Shown piece by piece: positions 7,725 to 17,681 of a stretch of 39,350 bases of DNA (position 1 is its first letter; each line of letters begins with the position of its first letter). The stretch is from Vibrio atypicus. GTDB lineage: Bacteria > Pseudomonadota > Gammaproteobacteria > Enterobacterales > Vibrionaceae. Both the position numbers and the translations under genes were made by a program. Below the pieces are notes generated by a model. That model searched no databases. It had not been told where the DNA came from and was given only the letters and a program-made list of their open reading frames with translations. Location of the stretch: contig NZ_BLID01000006.1 in assembly GCF_009811315.1 (NCBI RefSeq), forward strand, positions 282,087 to 321,436. Reading direction: 5' to 3'.

Positions 7725-8690
7725 TTAGCTTACTTCTACACCTTGTGCTTGAAGATCTGCGTGGTACGAAGAGCGTACGAATGGACCACAAGCGGCGTGT
7801 GTAAAGCCAAGTTCTAGTGCAATTTCTTTCAGTTCATCAAATTCTGATGGTGGAACATAACGCTCTACAGGAAGGTGATGACGGCTTGGCGCTAAGTATT
7901 GGCCTAGTGTTAGCATGGTCACGCCGTGCTCACGTAAATCTTTCAGTACTTGAATGATCTCTTCTTTGGTTTCGCCTAAACCCATCATGACACCGGACTT
8001 AGTTGGGATATCAGGGTGCTGTTCTTTGAACTTTTTAAGTAGATCTAAAGACCACTTGTAGTTTGCACCTGGACGAGCCTTACGGTAAAGACGAGGTGCA
8101 GTTTCTAAGTTGTGGTTGAACACATCTGGCGGGTTGTCTTTAAGTAGCTCAAGCGCAACGTCCATACGACCACGGAAGTCAGGAACCAGTGTTTCAATCT
8201 TAATATGTGGGTTTAACTCACGGATCTCTCGGTTACAGTCAGCGAAGTGCTGAGCGCCGCCATCACGTAGATCATCACGGTCAACTGACGTGATTACCAC
8301 ATACTTTAGCTTCATATCTTGGATAGTTTTTGCCAGTTTCTTCGGCTCATCCGCTTCAGGTGTTAATGGGCGGCCGTGTGCAACGTCACAGAAAGGGCAG
8401 CGACGAGTACAGATCGCACCTAAGATCATAAAGGTCGCGGTACCGTGGTTGAAACATTCAGCAAGGTTAGGGCATGACGCTTCTTCACAAACGGAGTGCA
8501 GGTTATTTTTACGCATAGCCGATTTGATATCTTGGATACGTTGACTGTCTGAAGGTAGTTTAATCTTCATCCATTCAGGCTTGCGTAGAACTTCTTTTTG
8601 CTCAGTTGGCATATTTTTTACTGGAATAAGTGCCATCTTATCGGCGTCGCGGTACTTAACGCCTTTTTCCATTTGAATTGGTTTACTCAT
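7725..8690 (-). CDS. lipA: Lipoyl synthase
   Basis: LipA is a radical-SAM enzyme that inserts two sulfur atoms into octanoyl groups carried on the E2 subunits of 2-oxoacid dehydrogenases and on GcvH. Both iron-sulfur clusters are visible: the auxiliary cluster motif [12 protein letters not shown] and the radical-SAM motif CTRRCPFCD. The C-terminal RSSYHAD serine ligand motif is also present ([13 protein letters not shown]). The length, 321 residues, matches the E. coli enzyme. It lies 24 bases downstream of lipB, which makes the octanoylated substrate, so the pair is probably co-transcribed. Confidence 0.99.
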   Translation of the reverse strand: MSKPIQMEKGVKYRDADKMALIPVKNMPTEQKEVLRKPEWMKIKLPSDSQRIQDIKSAMRKNNLHSVCEEASCPNLAECFNHGTATFMILGAICTRRCPFCDVAHGRPLTPEADEPKKLAKTIQDMKLKYVVITSVDRDDLRDGGAQHFADCNREIRELNPHIKIETLVPDFRGRMDVALELLKDNPPDVFNHNLETAPRLYRKARPGANYKWSLDLLKKFKEQHPDIPTKSGVMMGLGETKEEIIQVLKDLREHGVTMLTLGQYLAPSRHHLPVERYVPPSEFDELKEIALELGFTHAACGPFVRSSYHADLQAQGVEVS

Positions 8691-8714
8691 GCTTCTTTTG
8701 CTTCTCTTTACTTC

Positions 8715-9368
8715 TTATCGTACAGAAAGAGCTTCTGTGCTGAATTCAACTTGCCCGTAGCCAAGCAAAGTAACAAGTTCTTCGACTAAGGTCTTTTCGA
8801 CTTGTTCGAGATCTTTTGGTCCGCCTAGTTGGCTCACCTGGACCATTTCCATTCCGGCATAACCACACGGATTGATTCGTAAAAATGGACTTAAATCCAT
8901 ATCTACGTTGAGCGCGAGGCCATGGAATGAACAGCCTTTACGGATTCTAAGCCCTAAAGAGCAGATCTTTTTGCCATCGACATATACACCGGGTGCATCC
9001 GGTCTTGCCGCCGCGTCAATATTGTAATGCTTTAAGGTGTTGATCACGAGGTTCTCAATATGAGTAACGAGATCTCTAACACCTAACTTCTTTCTACGCA
9101 GGTTTATCAAGAAATATGCGACCAATTGGCCTGGGCCATGATAGGTCACTTGACCGCCGCGGTCGCTTTGTACAACAGGAATATCACCGGTATTTAAAAG
9201 GTGCTCCGCTTTGCCCGCTTGACCTTGCGTAAATACTGGGTTGTGTTCAACAAGCCAGATTTCATCGACAGTTTCATCAGTTCGGTTGTCGGTAAAGTCA
9301 TGCATTGCTTGCCAAATTGGCTGGTAATCTTGTCTTCCCAAATACTTCACAACAAGCTGGTTTTGCAT
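8715..9368 (-). CDS. lipB: Octanoyl-ACP:protein N-octanoyltransferase
   Basis: LipB transfers octanoate from acyl carrier protein to the lipoyl domains, the step before LipA. The catalytic Cys is in [13 protein letters not shown] and the catalytic Lys in [15 protein letters not shown]. The substrate-pocket motif [17 protein letters not shown] is intact. I chose the ATG at 9368 ([11 protein letters not shown], 217 residues), close to the E. coli length; an upstream GTG at 9380 would add four residues. It lies upstream of lipA in the same orientation and has its own likely promoter. Confidence 0.97.
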   Translation of the reverse strand: MQNQLVVKYLGRQDYQPIWQAMHDFTDNRTDETVDEIWLVEHNPVFTQGQAGKAEHLLNTGDIPVVQSDRGGQVTYHGPGQLVAYFLINLRRKKLGVRDLVTHIENLVINTLKHYNIDAAARPDAPGVYVDGKKICSLGLRIRKGCSFHGLALNVDMDLSPFLRINPCGYAGMEMVQVSQLGGPKDLEQVEKTLVEELVTLLGYGQVEFSTEALSVR

Positions 9369-9402
9369 TCCAGATCCCACGGTCGATGAATTAAGTTGCC
9401 AG

Positions 9403-9431
9403 ATTATAAACTGGATCCGCTAATTCAACTA
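9403..9431 (-). promoter_or_regulatory. Probable lipB-lipA promoter
   Basis: On the minus strand there is a perfect TATAAT (9403-9408) about 35 bases upstream of the lipB ATG. The -35 region is weak; the best match is TAGTTG at 17-base spacing (9426-9431). The -10 box sits inside the near-palindrome CCAGATTATAAACTGG, which may be an operator, though no regulator is identified. Confidence 0.45.
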
Positions 9432-9491
9432 TATACCAGTAACACATTTTTAACCCTAGAGAATATGTAGGATTATTATCTGTTTGATAAC

Positions 9492-9519
9492 TAAAAAGAA
9501 AGCAGCTTTCGCTGCTTTC
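9492..9519 (-). terminator. ybeD terminator
   Basis: A perfect 9-bp stem, GAAAGCAGC (9498-9506) with GCTGCTTTC (9511-9519), closes a four-base loop. It is followed on the minus strand by TTTTTAG. It separates ybeD from lipB, so the lip genes need their own promoter. Confidence 0.9.
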
Positions 9520-9546
9520 AAAAAAAATTGAAGGTATCAAATAAAA

Positions 9547-9825
9547 TTATAGAACCATACGTACAATATCAATTTCACCGAGCTCTTTGTAAAGCGTTTC
9601 AACTTGCTCAATAGAAGTTGCAGTGATGTTGACTGATACTGAGTGGTAGTTGCCTTTTGCACTTGGCTTTACTACTGGGCTGTAATCGCCTGGAGCATGG
9701 CGTTGGATCACTTCAAGAACCTTTTCTGGTAGTTCTGGTTTTGCATAGCCCATTACTTTGTAAGTGAACGAGCAAGGGAACTCAAGTAGGTCTTTCAGCT
9801 TTGCATCTGAGTTAATATTCAGCAT
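9547..9825 (-). CDS. ybeD: YbeD/DUF493 family protein
   Basis: This small cytosolic protein is about 92 residues long and is strongly similar to E. coli YbeD. Shared blocks include [39 protein letters not shown] and the C-terminal [10 protein letters not shown]. The E. coli structure has a ferredoxin-like/ACT-type fold, but its biochemical role is not established. The ATG at 9825 has GGAG 6-7 bases upstream; a TTG at 9837 is less likely. It lies between dacA and lipB, as in E. coli, but terminators flank it on both sides here. Confidence 0.93.
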   Translation of the reverse strand: MLNINSDAKLKDLLEFPCSFTYKVMGYAKPELPEKVLEVIQRHAPGDYSPVVKPSAKGNYHSVSVNITATSIEQVETLYKELGEIDIVRMVL

Positions 9826-9920
9826 AGGAAACTCCAAGTTGGACAGTCATTTTCGCAGCGCGGAATATTACTGTCATTAACGTTAAATCTCAATACACCT
9901 GTTATGGCTCAGGTGTGATA

Positions 9921-9946
9921 AAAAAAGCCGCAATAAGCGGCTTTTT
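9921..9946 (-). terminator. dacA terminator
   Basis: AAAAAGCCGC (9922-9931) and GCGGCTTTTT (9937-9946) form a perfect 10-bp stem with an AATAA loop. The arms supply the T run on either strand. It lies 25 bases past the dacA stop. Confidence 0.92.
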
Positions 9947-9970
9947 CGATGAATTCGTTAAGAATTACAA

Positions 9971-11149
9971 TTATAAGAAGCTCTTAAATAGCATTACGAT
10001 GTAATCCCATAGACGACTAAACAGACTACCTTCTTCTACATCTTCAAGAGCAAGAAGTGGGTACTCGGCAACATCTTCGCCTTCTAGTTGATAGTATAGC
10101 TTACCAACAACATCGCCTTTATTAATTGGGGCTTCTAACTCTTTTTCAAGTACGAAGCTTGCTTTTAGGTTCTTGGCTTGGCCACGAGGTAGAGTTACAT
10201 AGGTGTCTTGGTCTAAACCCAACGCAACCATATCTTTGTCACCCATCCAAATTTTCTCTTCAACAAAGGTTTCACCTGCTTTATGTGGCGCCACTGTTTC
10301 AAAGAATCGGAAGCCGTAGCTCAGTAGTTTTTTACTTTCTGATTTACGAGCATTCGCATTTTTGGTGCCCATCACGACAGCAACAAGGCGCATTTTACCT
10401 TCAGTTGCAGAGCTCACAAGGCTGTAACCCGCATTGCTAGTGTGGCCAGTTTTGATACCGTCCACGTTCATGCTTTTATCCCAAAGTAGACCGTTACGGT
10501 TGTATTGAGTAATGCCGTTGTAAGTGAATTTCTTCTCTGAGTAGATACGATACTCATCTGGCACATCACGAATTAGTGCGCTACCTAATAGAGCCATGTC
10601 GTAAGGTGTTGAGTAAAGATCTGGGTTATCTAGACCATGCACGTTAGCAAAGTGCGTATCTTTCATGCCGATGGTGTCAGCCCAAGCATTCATCAGGTCA
10701 ACAAAAGCATCTTCGGAGCCGGCAATGTGTTCTGCCATTGCCACACATGCATCGTTACCAGACTGAATGATGATACCGCGGTTAAGCTCTTCCACTTTTA
10801 CCGTTGTACCAACTTCAATGAACATTTTTGATGAGTCAGGGAAGTTTTTCGCCCAAGCGTTTTTGCTGATCGTAACGTCATCTTCAAGAGAGATGTTACC
10901 GCGCTCAAGTTCTTGACCAATTACATAGCTGGTCATCATCTTCGTCAAGCTTGCAGGAGATAGACGAGTGTTCATCTCTTTTTCAGCGAGAACTTTGCCT
11001 GAATGGTAGTCCATCAATACGTAGCCTTTCGCTGCGATTTGTGGAGCATCAGGTACAACAATAGGAGTTGCGAAAGCAGAAGTTGCGAAAGTTGCAGAAA
11101 GCGCAATAGAAGACGCAAAAACGGATTTAATAAGCGTTGTTTTTTTCAT
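9971..11149 (-). CDS. dacA: D-alanyl-D-alanine carboxypeptidase (PBP5)
   Basis: DacA removes the terminal D-Ala from peptidoglycan pentapeptides on the outer face of the inner membrane and so limits cross-linking and helps keep cell shape. A signal peptide ends at TSAFA. All three active-site motifs are present: Ser67-Leu-Thr-Lys70, Ser130-Gly-Asn132 and Lys233-Thr-Gly235. The C-terminal amphipathic anchor (RLWDYIVMLFKSFL) is intact. The length, 392 residues, is typical of PBP5. It is downstream of rlpA with a 90-base gap and no obvious terminator between, so partial co-transcription with the rod genes is likely. Confidence 0.98.
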   Translation of the reverse strand: MKKTTLIKSVFASSIALSATFATSAFATPIVVPDAPQIAAKGYVLMDYHSGKVLAEKEMNTRLSPASLTKMMTSYVIGQELERGNISLEDDVTISKNAWAKNFPDSSKMFIEVGTTVKVEELNRGIIIQSGNDACVAMAEHIAGSEDAFVDLMNAWADTIGMKDTHFANVHGLDNPDLYSTPYDMALLGSALIRDVPDEYRIYSEKKFTYNGITQYNRNGLLWDKSMNVDGIKTGHTSNAGYSLVSSATEGKMRLVAVVMGTKNANARKSESKKLLSYGFRFFETVAPHKAGETFVEEKIWMGDKDMVALGLDQDTYVTLPRGQAKNLKASFVLEKELEAPINKGDVVGKLYYQLEGEDVAEYPLLALEDVEEGSLFSRLWDYIVMLFKSFL

Positions 11150-11238
11150 ATTGACTACAGGTTTATCTTTAACTGTCCATATCTTAACAGAATCACCCTT
11201 TCAAGCTAGTGTCGGTTCAATAGCTTGGAAGATTAACT

Positions 11239-12018
11239 CTACAAGGATTTAATAAACGCACTTGGAAAGCCAAGTGTTTTTACTTGTTCTAAAGTTTTTT
11301 GAGTTTGCATGTAGTCATCGAAAGGTCCAAGGAGAACTCGATGGATATCTTTCTCTGATCCTACATAACTCTCTACCGCAAGCTTTTGACCTAAATCTTG
11401 CGCTAAAGTTCGCACGCGCTCTGGATGTTGTGAAGAGGCAACCTGAACGACGAATTTTGGTAATGCTTGTTGTTTGTGCGCGGCCGTTGGTTTATCCACC
11501 GTGATGACTTTGATAGAGACGTTTGCGGTGCCGGTTTTGATTACATCAAGCTTGGTTGCCGCTGCGTAGCTGAGGTCAATCACACGGCCGGGATGGAAGG
11601 GGCCTCGGTCATTGACTCGTACAATCGCGGTCTTTCCGTTGTCTTTGTTAGTGACTTCTACGTAGCTAGGCAAAGGCAAAGTCTTATGTGCCGCGGACAT
11701 AGAGTACATGTCGTAGATTTCACCATTTGACGTTAAGTGGCCATGGAATTTCTTGCCATACCAGGAAGCAATGCCTTCTTCGCTGAACCCTTGAGCATCT
11801 TTGACGATTTTATAGCTTTCGCCGCGTAGGGTGTAATCTTTGTTACCGCCTAAGCTATACGGTTCATATTGAGGATTAGCATCTTCAATGTGATCAACGG
11901 AAATCGGTTTTTCTGGAGCCACATCATTATCAATTGAATAGCGTTTTGATGGCGCTGAAGAACAGCCAGCTAGCAGAATGCTCATAAAGGCCAAAACTAG
12001 CATTGATTTATTATTCAT
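11239..12018 (-). CDS. rlpA: Septal ring lytic transglycosylase / SPOR lipoprotein RlpA
   Basis: This outer-membrane lipoprotein has three parts. There is a signal peptide with lipobox LLAGC. A double-psi beta-barrel domain carries GIASWYGKKFHGHLTSNGE and VRVNDRGPFHPGRVIDLSY. A C-terminal SPOR domain (about the last 75 residues) binds denuded septal glycan. In Pseudomonas aeruginosa RlpA is a lytic transglycosylase; in E. coli activity has not been shown, so activity here is inferred. I chose the ATG at 12018 (259 residues), which has AGGCGACC upstream and starts one base after the rodA stop. A longer frame starting inside rodA (12075) is unlikely. Confidence 0.94.
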   Translation of the reverse strand: MNNKSMLVLAFMSILLAGCSSAPSKRYSIDNDVAPEKPISVDHIEDANPQYEPYSLGGNKDYTLRGESYKIVKDAQGFSEEGIASWYGKKFHGHLTSNGEIYDMYSMSAAHKTLPLPSYVEVTNKDNGKTAIVRVNDRGPFHPGRVIDLSYAAATKLDVIKTGTANVSIKVITVDKPTAAHKQQALPKFVVQVASSQHPERVRTLAQDLGQKLAVESYVGSEKDIHRVLLGPFDDYMQTQKTLEQVKTLGFPSAFIKSL

Positions 12019-12019
12019 A

Positions 12020-13141
12020 TTAGGTCGCCTTAGAGAACGCTTTTCTGTGAGTGTGGATAGACATAAGAATGCCAAAACCGGCCATTAGTGTCACCATTGA
12101 GGTGCCGCCATAGCTGATGAGCGGAAGTGGAACACCTACTACAGGAAGAATGCCACTCACCATACCGATGTTTACGAATACATAAACAAAGAAGCTGAGT
12201 ACGATACTGCCTGCCATCATTCGGCCAAAAGCGGTTTGAGCTTTACTGGCTAAATAGAGGCCGCGACCAATAATGTAGAGGTAGATACTTAACAGTACCA
12301 AAATGCCGATCAATCCCCATTCTTCGGCGATAACGGCAAAGATAAAGTCAGTATGACGCTCTGGCAGAAACTCGAGCTGAGACTGAGTACCCTGCAACCA
12401 GCCTTTACCTGAAATACCACCAGAACCAATCGCAATTTTACTCTGTATGATGTGGTAGCCAGCACCAAGTGGGTCAGATTCGGGATTAAATAGGGTTCGA
12501 ACACGTACTTTCTGGTATTCGCGCATTAAGAAGAACCAGAGTATCGGTAAGAATGCGCCGAGGCCACATGCTGCTGCAAAGATAATCTTCCAGCTAATAC
12601 CCGCCAAGAAAATAACAAAAATGCCGGATGCTGCAATTAGAATAGACGTTCCTAAATCCGGTTGTTTCGCGATCAAAATAGTCGGAACACAAACCATTAC
12701 TAATGAAATGACTAAAGTCTGGAATGTTGGTGGAAGCGAACGTTTACCAATATAGCGCGCTACCATCAATGGAACGGCGAGCTTTAAGAGTTCTGAAGGC
12801 TGAAAGCGAACAAAGCCTAGGTTAAGCCAACGCTGTGCCCCTTTGGATGCTTCACCAAAAAAGAGTACGCCAAGTAATAAAGCGACGCCACCGATAAACA
12901 TAAGCGGTGCCAGCGTTTCATAAGTTCTTGGAGGTACTTGAGCCAGAAATAACATGACACCGAGTGCCAAGCCCATACGCATCGCTTGGCGATCCATCAT
13001 TGCAAGGCTTTGACCGCTTGCGCTGTACATAACGATCAAACCAAAGCCCATAAGAACAAGAATGCCCAATAGCAAAGGTAAGTCTAAGTGGAAGCGTTCA
13101 AATAGAGCGCGGTTTTGACCGGTCGCTGGATTCAAATCCAT
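12020..13141 (-). CDS. rodA: Rod-shape peptidoglycan glycosyltransferase RodA
   Basis: RodA is a SEDS-family inner-membrane enzyme that polymerises lipid II for side-wall synthesis as the partner of PBP2 in the elongasome. The 373-residue protein has about ten hydrophobic segments. It contains the SEDS signatures [19 protein letters not shown] (with the conserved Asp needed for activity) and [12 protein letters not shown]. Its start overlaps the mrdA stop as TAATG, showing translational coupling to its partner. rlpA follows after one base. Confidence 0.98.
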   Translation of the reverse strand: MDLNPATGQNRALFERFHLDLPLLLGILVLMGFGLIVMYSASGQSLAMMDRQAMRMGLALGVMLFLAQVPPRTYETLAPLMFIGGVALLLGVLFFGEASKGAQRWLNLGFVRFQPSELLKLAVPLMVARYIGKRSLPPTFQTLVISLVMVCVPTILIAKQPDLGTSILIAASGIFVIFLAGISWKIIFAAACGLGAFLPILWFFLMREYQKVRVRTLFNPESDPLGAGYHIIQSKIAIGSGGISGKGWLQGTQSQLEFLPERHTDFIFAVIAEEWGLIGILVLLSIYLYIIGRGLYLASKAQTAFGRMMAGSIVLSFFVYVFVNIGMVSGILPVVGVPLPLISYGGTSMVTLMAGFGILMSIHTHRKAFSKAT

Positions 13142-15036
13142 TATTCTTCTGCCTCTTTTTCTTCTTTATCTTTTTCGACCAAAAAATGATCAAAAATTTG
13201 TCTAACGACAGGGCCGCCTTGTGAAGAGCCACCGCCTGCATTTTCTAACACCATAGTGACAATCAGTTTAGGATCATCAATTGGGGCAAAGCCGGTAAAT
13301 AAAGCGTGGTCACGTAAGTGCTCGGCTAGCTCATCGGCGTTGTATTCTTGGTCTTCACCTAGGCCAAACACCTGAGCAGTACCAGATTTACCGGCGCTGA
13401 CATACTCAGTGTTGTAAAACGCGCGGCGAGCCGTGCCTTTCTTACCATGGTTAACTAGACGCATACCTTCGATAGCCATATCCCAGTAACGCTCTTGTAC
13501 ACCTGTTATCGGCGGGTAAGTTTCGATTTCAGAAAGCTGCTGAGTTTCAAACAAGTTGCCGTTATCAATGGTGGCGCGCAGTAAGTGAGGTGCCACAACT
13601 TCACCACGTTTCACCAATACAGAGGTCGCTTTTGCTATCTGCATCGGAGTTGCTGTCCAGTAGCCTTGGCCAATACCAACAGGGATCGTATCGCCTTGAT
13701 ACCAAGGTGTACGGTGCCTTGCCATCTTCCATTCACGCGTTGGCATATTTGCTTTGCTTTCTTCGTAGATATCGATGCCGGTATAGTCACCAAAACCAAA
13801 CATCATCATCCAGTTTGAAATGCGATCGATACCCATGTCATAAGCGACTTGGTAGAAGAAGGTATCTACTGATTCTTCGATCGATTTAATGATATCGACT
13901 TTGCCGTGTCCCCAACGTAACCAATCTCTAAATGGTTTGGTTTTAGAGTTCGGGATTTTCCAATATCCAGGATCGTTACGTGTTGTATAAGGGGTAATAA
14001 CACCTTCTTGCAGTGCTGCTACCGCCATGAATGGTTTGATGGTTGATGCTGGTGGGTAGATACCTAGCGTCGCACGGTTAACCAAAGGTCGATTCTTGTC
14101 TTCAAGTAATGCGCGGTAGTCTTTTCCGGAAATACCATGCACAAATGAATTCGGATCGTAGCTTGGGCTCGAAACCATAGCCAATACGCCATTATCTTCT
14201 GGATCGAGAATAACAATGCTGCCACGTCGGCTGTTCATTATCTCATGGGCGTAAAGCTGTAGGTTGATATCAAGGTTTAATACGATATCTCTTCCCGGAA
14301 CTGGTGGAACGTATTTTAAGGTACGAATGATGCGCCCACGGCTGTTGACTTCCACCTCTTGGTAGCCCGCCGTTCCGTGGAGCATGTCTTCATAGTAACG
14401 TTCAATACCCAGTTTACCTATGTCTCGCGTAGCTTGGTAATTTGCGTCTTTCTCTTCTCGTATCAGCCTTTGCATATCGCGGTCATTGATGCGTGATACG
14501 TAACCAATGACATGCGTCAATACTGCGCCATAAGGGTAGTGACGCTTTAGAGCTGCGTTAACCGAGACCCCAGGGAATTTGTGTTGGTTGACCGAGAACT
14601 TTGCAACTTGGTCAGGGGTAAGCTGAGTGAGAATCGGTACAGATTTAAAGCGTCGTGAGTGACGGCGCTCTTTACGAAATCGCTCAACTTGCTCTGGTGT
14701 GATGATCAAGATCTCTTGTAGACGACTGATCGTGTCGTCCATATCTTTGATCTTCTCTGGCGTTAATTCCAAGCTAAATACTGGACGGTTTTCGGCCAAT
14801 AAATTACCGTTTCGGTCGTAGATTAAGCCTCGGTTAGGCGCAATAGGAACGACTTTAATACGGTTGTCGTTAGAACGCGTTTGGTAATCTTGGAATTGAT
14901 TGATCTGGATGTTGTATAGGTTGGTGACTAGCGCACCCATCATGACAACGATACCCATAAAAGCGACAACAGCACGACTTTTGAAAAGCCGTGCTTCTTC
15001 TTGATAGTCCCTTATTTGGGAGCGCTTCCGTAACAT
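13141..15036 (-). CDS. mrdA: Peptidoglycan D,D-transpeptidase PBP2
   Basis: PBP2 cross-links side-wall peptidoglycan together with RodA. It has a cytoplasmic N terminus, one TM segment at about residues 22-44, a pedestal domain (about 60-240) and a C-terminal transpeptidase domain. The active-site motifs are Ser331-Thr-Ile-Lys334, Ser389-Val-Asp391 and Lys550-Ser-Gly-Thr553. The length of 631 residues matches E. coli PBP2, and the acidic C-terminal tail is species-variable. It starts 6 bases after the rlmH stop, within the rsfS-rlmH-mrdA-rodA-rlpA series. Confidence 0.98.
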   Translation of the reverse strand: MLRKRSQIRDYQEEARLFKSRAVVAFMGIVVMMGALVTNLYNIQINQFQDYQTRSNDNRIKVVPIAPNRGLIYDRNGNLLAENRPVFSLELTPEKIKDMDDTISRLQEILIITPEQVERFRKERRHSRRFKSVPILTQLTPDQVAKFSVNQHKFPGVSVNAALKRHYPYGAVLTHVIGYVSRINDRDMQRLIREEKDANYQATRDIGKLGIERYYEDMLHGTAGYQEVEVNSRGRIIRTLKYVPPVPGRDIVLNLDINLQLYAHEIMNSRRGSIVILDPEDNGVLAMVSSPSYDPNSFVHGISGKDYRALLEDKNRPLVNRATLGIYPPASTIKPFMAVAALQEGVITPYTTRNDPGYWKIPNSKTKPFRDWLRWGHGKVDIIKSIEESVDTFFYQVAYDMGIDRISNWMMMFGFGDYTGIDIYEESKANMPTREWKMARHRTPWYQGDTIPVGIGQGYWTATPMQIAKATSVLVKRGEVVAPHLLRATIDNGNLFETQQLSEIETYPPITGVQERYWDMAIEGMRLVNHGKKGTARRAFYNTEYVSAGKSGTAQVFGLGEDQEYNADELAEHLRDHALFTGFAPIDDPKLIVTMVLENAGGGSSQGGPVVRQIFDHFLVEKDKEEKEAEE

Positions 15037-15042
15037 GAACGA

Positions 15043-15513
15043 TTATTCTCGGTGGTAAGGGTGGTTAGCGGTAATGCTCCACGCTCGATACAAACTTTCC
15101 GCCATCACGATACGGACTAAAGGGTGTGGTAATGTTAGAGCAGACAGTGACCAACTTTGGTCTGCCGCCGCTTTACACGCTGGCGCAAGCCCTTCTGGGC
15201 CACCAATTAAAATAGACACATCACGTGCGTCTAGTTTCCAGTTTTCTAGTTGCTCTGCCAGTTGTGGGGTATCCCACTTTTTACCTGGAATATCAAGCGT
15301 AACAATTCGATTGCCTTTTGGCACGGCTGCAAGCATCGCTTCGCCTTCTTTTTGCAGAATTCTTGCAATGTCGGCGTTTTTTCCTCGTTTCCCTGCTGGA
15401 ATTTCGATCAATTCTAAAGGCATGTCATGTGGAAAACGGCGTTTGTATTCTTGGAAGCCTTCTTCGACCCACTTTGGCATTTTGGTGCCAACGGCAATCA
15501 ATTGTAATTTCAT
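15043..15513 (-). CDS. rlmH: 23S rRNA (pseudouridine1915-N3)-methyltransferase
   Basis: RlmH is a SPOUT methyltransferase that modifies pseudouridine 1915 in helix 69 of 23S rRNA on the assembled 70S ribosome. The 156-residue protein has the SPOUT SAM-binding knot motifs [15 protein letters not shown] and [20 protein letters not shown], and ends NHPYHRE, as does the E. coli enzyme. It begins 3 bases after the rsfS stop, so the two are cotranslated from one message. Confidence 0.98.
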   Translation of the reverse strand: MKLQLIAVGTKMPKWVEEGFQEYKRRFPHDMPLELIEIPAGKRGKNADIARILQKEGEAMLAAVPKGNRIVTLDIPGKKWDTPQLAEQLENWKLDARDVSILIGGPEGLAPACKAAADQSWSLSALTLPHPLVRIVMAESLYRAWSITANHPYHRE

Positions 15514-15516
15514 CGC

Positions 15517-15834
15517 TTAGCCCCAAAGCTTCTCTAGTTGGTATAGCTCGCGCTGTTCTTCTTGCATCACGTGAATCATGGTTGTACCCATATCCAGTAC
15601 AACCCATTCACCTTCGTTTTCACCTTCCATACCTAGTGGCTCGATACCCGCAAGTTTAGATTCTCTTGCGACGTGGTCAGCGATAGATGAAACGTGACGC
15701 TTTGAAGTGCCGGTGCAGATGATCATGTAGTCAGTAATGCTAGATTTGCCTTGAACATCAATGGTTTTGATGTTTTCTGCTTTCATATCATCGACTTTGT
15801 CTACTAAGAATTCATTGAGCTCTTCAAGTTGCAA
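15517..15834 (-). CDS. rsfS: Ribosomal silencing factor RsfS
   Basis: RsfS (Iojap/YbeB) binds ribosomal protein L14 and blocks joining of the 30S and 50S subunits, sparing translation in stationary phase or starvation. The 105-residue length equals that of E. coli RsfS, with matching blocks [33 protein letters not shown] and [17 protein letters not shown]. The start codon is a TTG (15834) with GAGGAC 8-12 bases upstream, and the length match supports it. It follows holA after a 76-base gap where E. coli has nadD and cobC. Confidence 0.96.
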   Translation of the reverse strand: MQLEELNEFLVDKVDDMKAENIKTIDVQGKSSITDYMIICTGTSKRHVSSIADHVARESKLAGIEPLGMEGENEGEWVVLDMGTTMIHVMQEEQRELYQLEKLWG

Positions 15835-15910
15835 GGTATTGTCCTCATTGATTAATTTGGGTTCACAGTTGGACTGCGGCCTTAAAAGGCGGCGCAGTAT
15901 ATCACGCTTT

Positions 15911-16924
15911 TTATAGCTTCACCTGAGGTAGGCACATCTCAGCGCTTAACTGGTGTAATAGTGGCCAGCTAGACTGGTCGTACTGAGTTTTGGTCAGTAT
16001 TTCAATTTTAGCGAGCAACTGTAGAAGTTGACTTACTCGCGCCACTGATAATCGTCCTAATGCCGCTGAATAGAGTGGTCGTTTCGATTGCCAAATGCGA
16101 TAAGACTCAAATACTTGGCTCATCGAAGAACTCTTCATCATTTGCAACATAGCAAGTAGCTGGGAGAGTTCTTTCTGAATGGTGCGCGCTAATATGACGA
16201 CTTCAACACCTTCTGCTTCCAGCTGGCGCATAATTCGTTGGGCGCGGTTGGCCTTTCCGGCAAGTAATGCGTCTATCCAGTGAAAGGCGGTAAAATGATT
16301 GTGTCGGCTTAGAGATTCTTCAAGGCGGATAAGGTTTAGTTGCCCATCAGGATACAATAGGGCCAGCTTTTCTAGACTTTGTGTCAGAGCAAATAGATTG
16401 CCTTCATGCCATTGAGCCAGCATTTGTACGGCTTCTGGATCTGGCTTAAGGTTTAATGCGCGGCATCGAGCTTGAACAAATTGAGGCAGGCGCTGAATAT
16501 CCGGCGTTAAACAACTGACCCAGCATCCTTTGCTCGAAAGCGCTTTGAACCACTTAGCGTTTTCTTGCGCTTTGGTGAGCTTGGTGCCAATGACGACCAA
16601 GAGCACGTCTTGATGCAGCAAGTCAGCAATAGCCAATAGCTCTTTCGCAATTGCAGCGTTAACGCCAGCTTCTGGAAGTTCTAGTTCGATGATTTGACGA
16701 GCAGAAAATAGACTCATTGCTTGGCAGCAATCGTAAACAAGATTCCAATCAAATGAACTGTCGATGGCAAAGCGGTGACGCTCTTCGAAGCCCTGCGCAA
16801 ATGCGGCTTTTTGAATCGCTTGACGAGACTCTTGTAACAAGAGAGGCTCGCCACCAAAAATAAGATAAGTAGGGTGAAGCTGCTTTGACAGTTGTTCCCC
16901 TAATCGATCAGCGAAAACTCGCAT
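15911..16924 (-). CDS. holA: DNA polymerase III subunit delta
   Basis: HolA is the wrench subunit of the clamp loader; it opens the beta clamp during replication. The 337-residue protein is close to the E. coli length (343). It has the N-terminal block [20 protein letters not shown], in which the Leu-Phe-type clamp contact region lies, and the C-terminal collar domain ([20 protein letters not shown] and [11 protein letters not shown]). It starts 9 bases after the lptE stop, so it is co-transcribed with lptE. Confidence 0.96.
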   Translation of the reverse strand: MRVFADRLGEQLSKQLHPTYLIFGGEPLLLQESRQAIQKAAFAQGFEERHRFAIDSSFDWNLVYDCCQAMSLFSARQIIELELPEAGVNAAIAKELLAIADLLHQDVLLVVIGTKLTKAQENAKWFKALSSKGCWVSCLTPDIQRLPQFVQARCRALNLKPDPEAVQMLAQWHEGNLFALTQSLEKLALLYPDGQLNLIRLEESLSRHNHFTAFHWIDALLAGKANRAQRIMRQLEAEGVEVVILARTIQKELSQLLAMLQMMKSSSMSQVFESYRIWQSKRPLYSAALGRLSVARVSQLLQLLAKIEILTKTQYDQSSWPLLHQLSAEMCLPQVKL

Positions 16925-16933
16925 GTAAACCTC

Positions 16934-17554
16934 TTACTGACCTGAAGTGTCGCTGGAGTAGGTTCTAATTCGGTACTCTTCATCGTCATCTTTGAGTTGC
17001 TGTTCTTGCACATCATCATTGAACTCATTGTGTTCGATATCAGCTTTTAAGCGAGCCATCTGGCGTACGATTTGAGTTGCTGCCAGCTTACGCATTTCAT
17101 CTTCAATCATGTCGCGTTCCACCGATTTTGCAAGTGCACTCAGCGGGTTGTCTAGGTAGCTACGTGTCACGCTGGTGGAATAAGTTTTTGATCCTACATC
17201 TGGCACGGTCACGCGGTAAGAGGCACGGAAGGTGATCTCTTTTTCTGCCGCTCGAGTGTTTTGGTAAAGTGAGAGAGTACGTTCACCAATGCCTTCACTC
17301 ACGAGATGCAGGTTTGGTACGTCAGAAGCTGGTGGGACAATATTCACTTCGCTAAGACGCAATTGTCCTTTCATCATGCGTGTAAAGGTGCTGTATGAGT
17401 CGTAACTGGTAAGGGATAGGGTATTGAGCTCATCAGGGATAGAGTAATCACCACGTAGGTGAAAGCCACAACCAGTCAATAGGCTCGCCATAAGTACAGC
17501 AACAGTGAGCTTTACAGAAGAAAATGGAAATAGGCGCGATAGTCGGCGAAACAT
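16934..17554 (-). CDS. lptE: LPS assembly lipoprotein LptE
   Basis: LptE is the outer-membrane lipoprotein that plugs the LptD barrel and helps place lipopolysaccharide in the outer leaflet. It has a signal peptide with lipobox LLTGC followed at once by GFHLRGDY, the family hallmark. The 206-residue protein is somewhat longer than E. coli LptE (193). The extra length is an acidic, Gln-rich C-terminal tail (HNEFNDDVQEQQLKDDDEEY). It is first in the lptE-holA pair. A terminator separates it from leuS, so it probably has its own promoter within 17555-17634. Confidence 0.95.
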   Translation of the reverse strand: MFRRLSRLFPFSSVKLTVAVLMASLLTGCGFHLRGDYSIPDELNTLSLTSYDSYSTFTRMMKGQLRLSEVNIVPPASDVPNLHLVSEGIGERTLSLYQNTRAAEKEITFRASYRVTVPDVGSKTYSTSVTRSYLDNPLSALAKSVERDMIEDEMRKLAATQIVRQMARLKADIEHNEFNDDVQEQQLKDDDEEYRIRTYSSDTSGQ

Positions 17555-17634
17555 AGATTGATGGCTCTCAATTATTGGAATACTTATCTTAGGATTCTAC
17601 GTTTAGTTGAAACGAAACCTAAAACCATAAGATA

Positions 17635-17662
17635 AATAAAGCAGGGTATGACTACCCTGCTT
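17635..17662 (-). terminator. leuS terminator
   Basis: AAGCAGGGTA (17639-17648) and TACCCTGCTT (17653-17662) form a perfect 10-bp stem with a TGAC loop. On the minus strand a T-rich tail (TTTATTTATC) follows. It lies 20 bases past the leuS stop, between leuS and lptE. Confidence 0.82.
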
Positions 17663-17681
17663 AAGACTGATGAAGTTGTGA

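Noticed and set aside
12019..12075. Longer rlpA start reaching into rodA
   Set aside because: The extra 19 residues disrupt the lipoprotein signal peptide, whereas the ATG at 12018 follows the rodA stop and has a ribosome-binding site.
13585..13889. Overlapping plus-strand open frames inside mrdA
   Set aside because: They are antisense to a certain gene, with low-complexity translations rich in Cys and His and no start signal.
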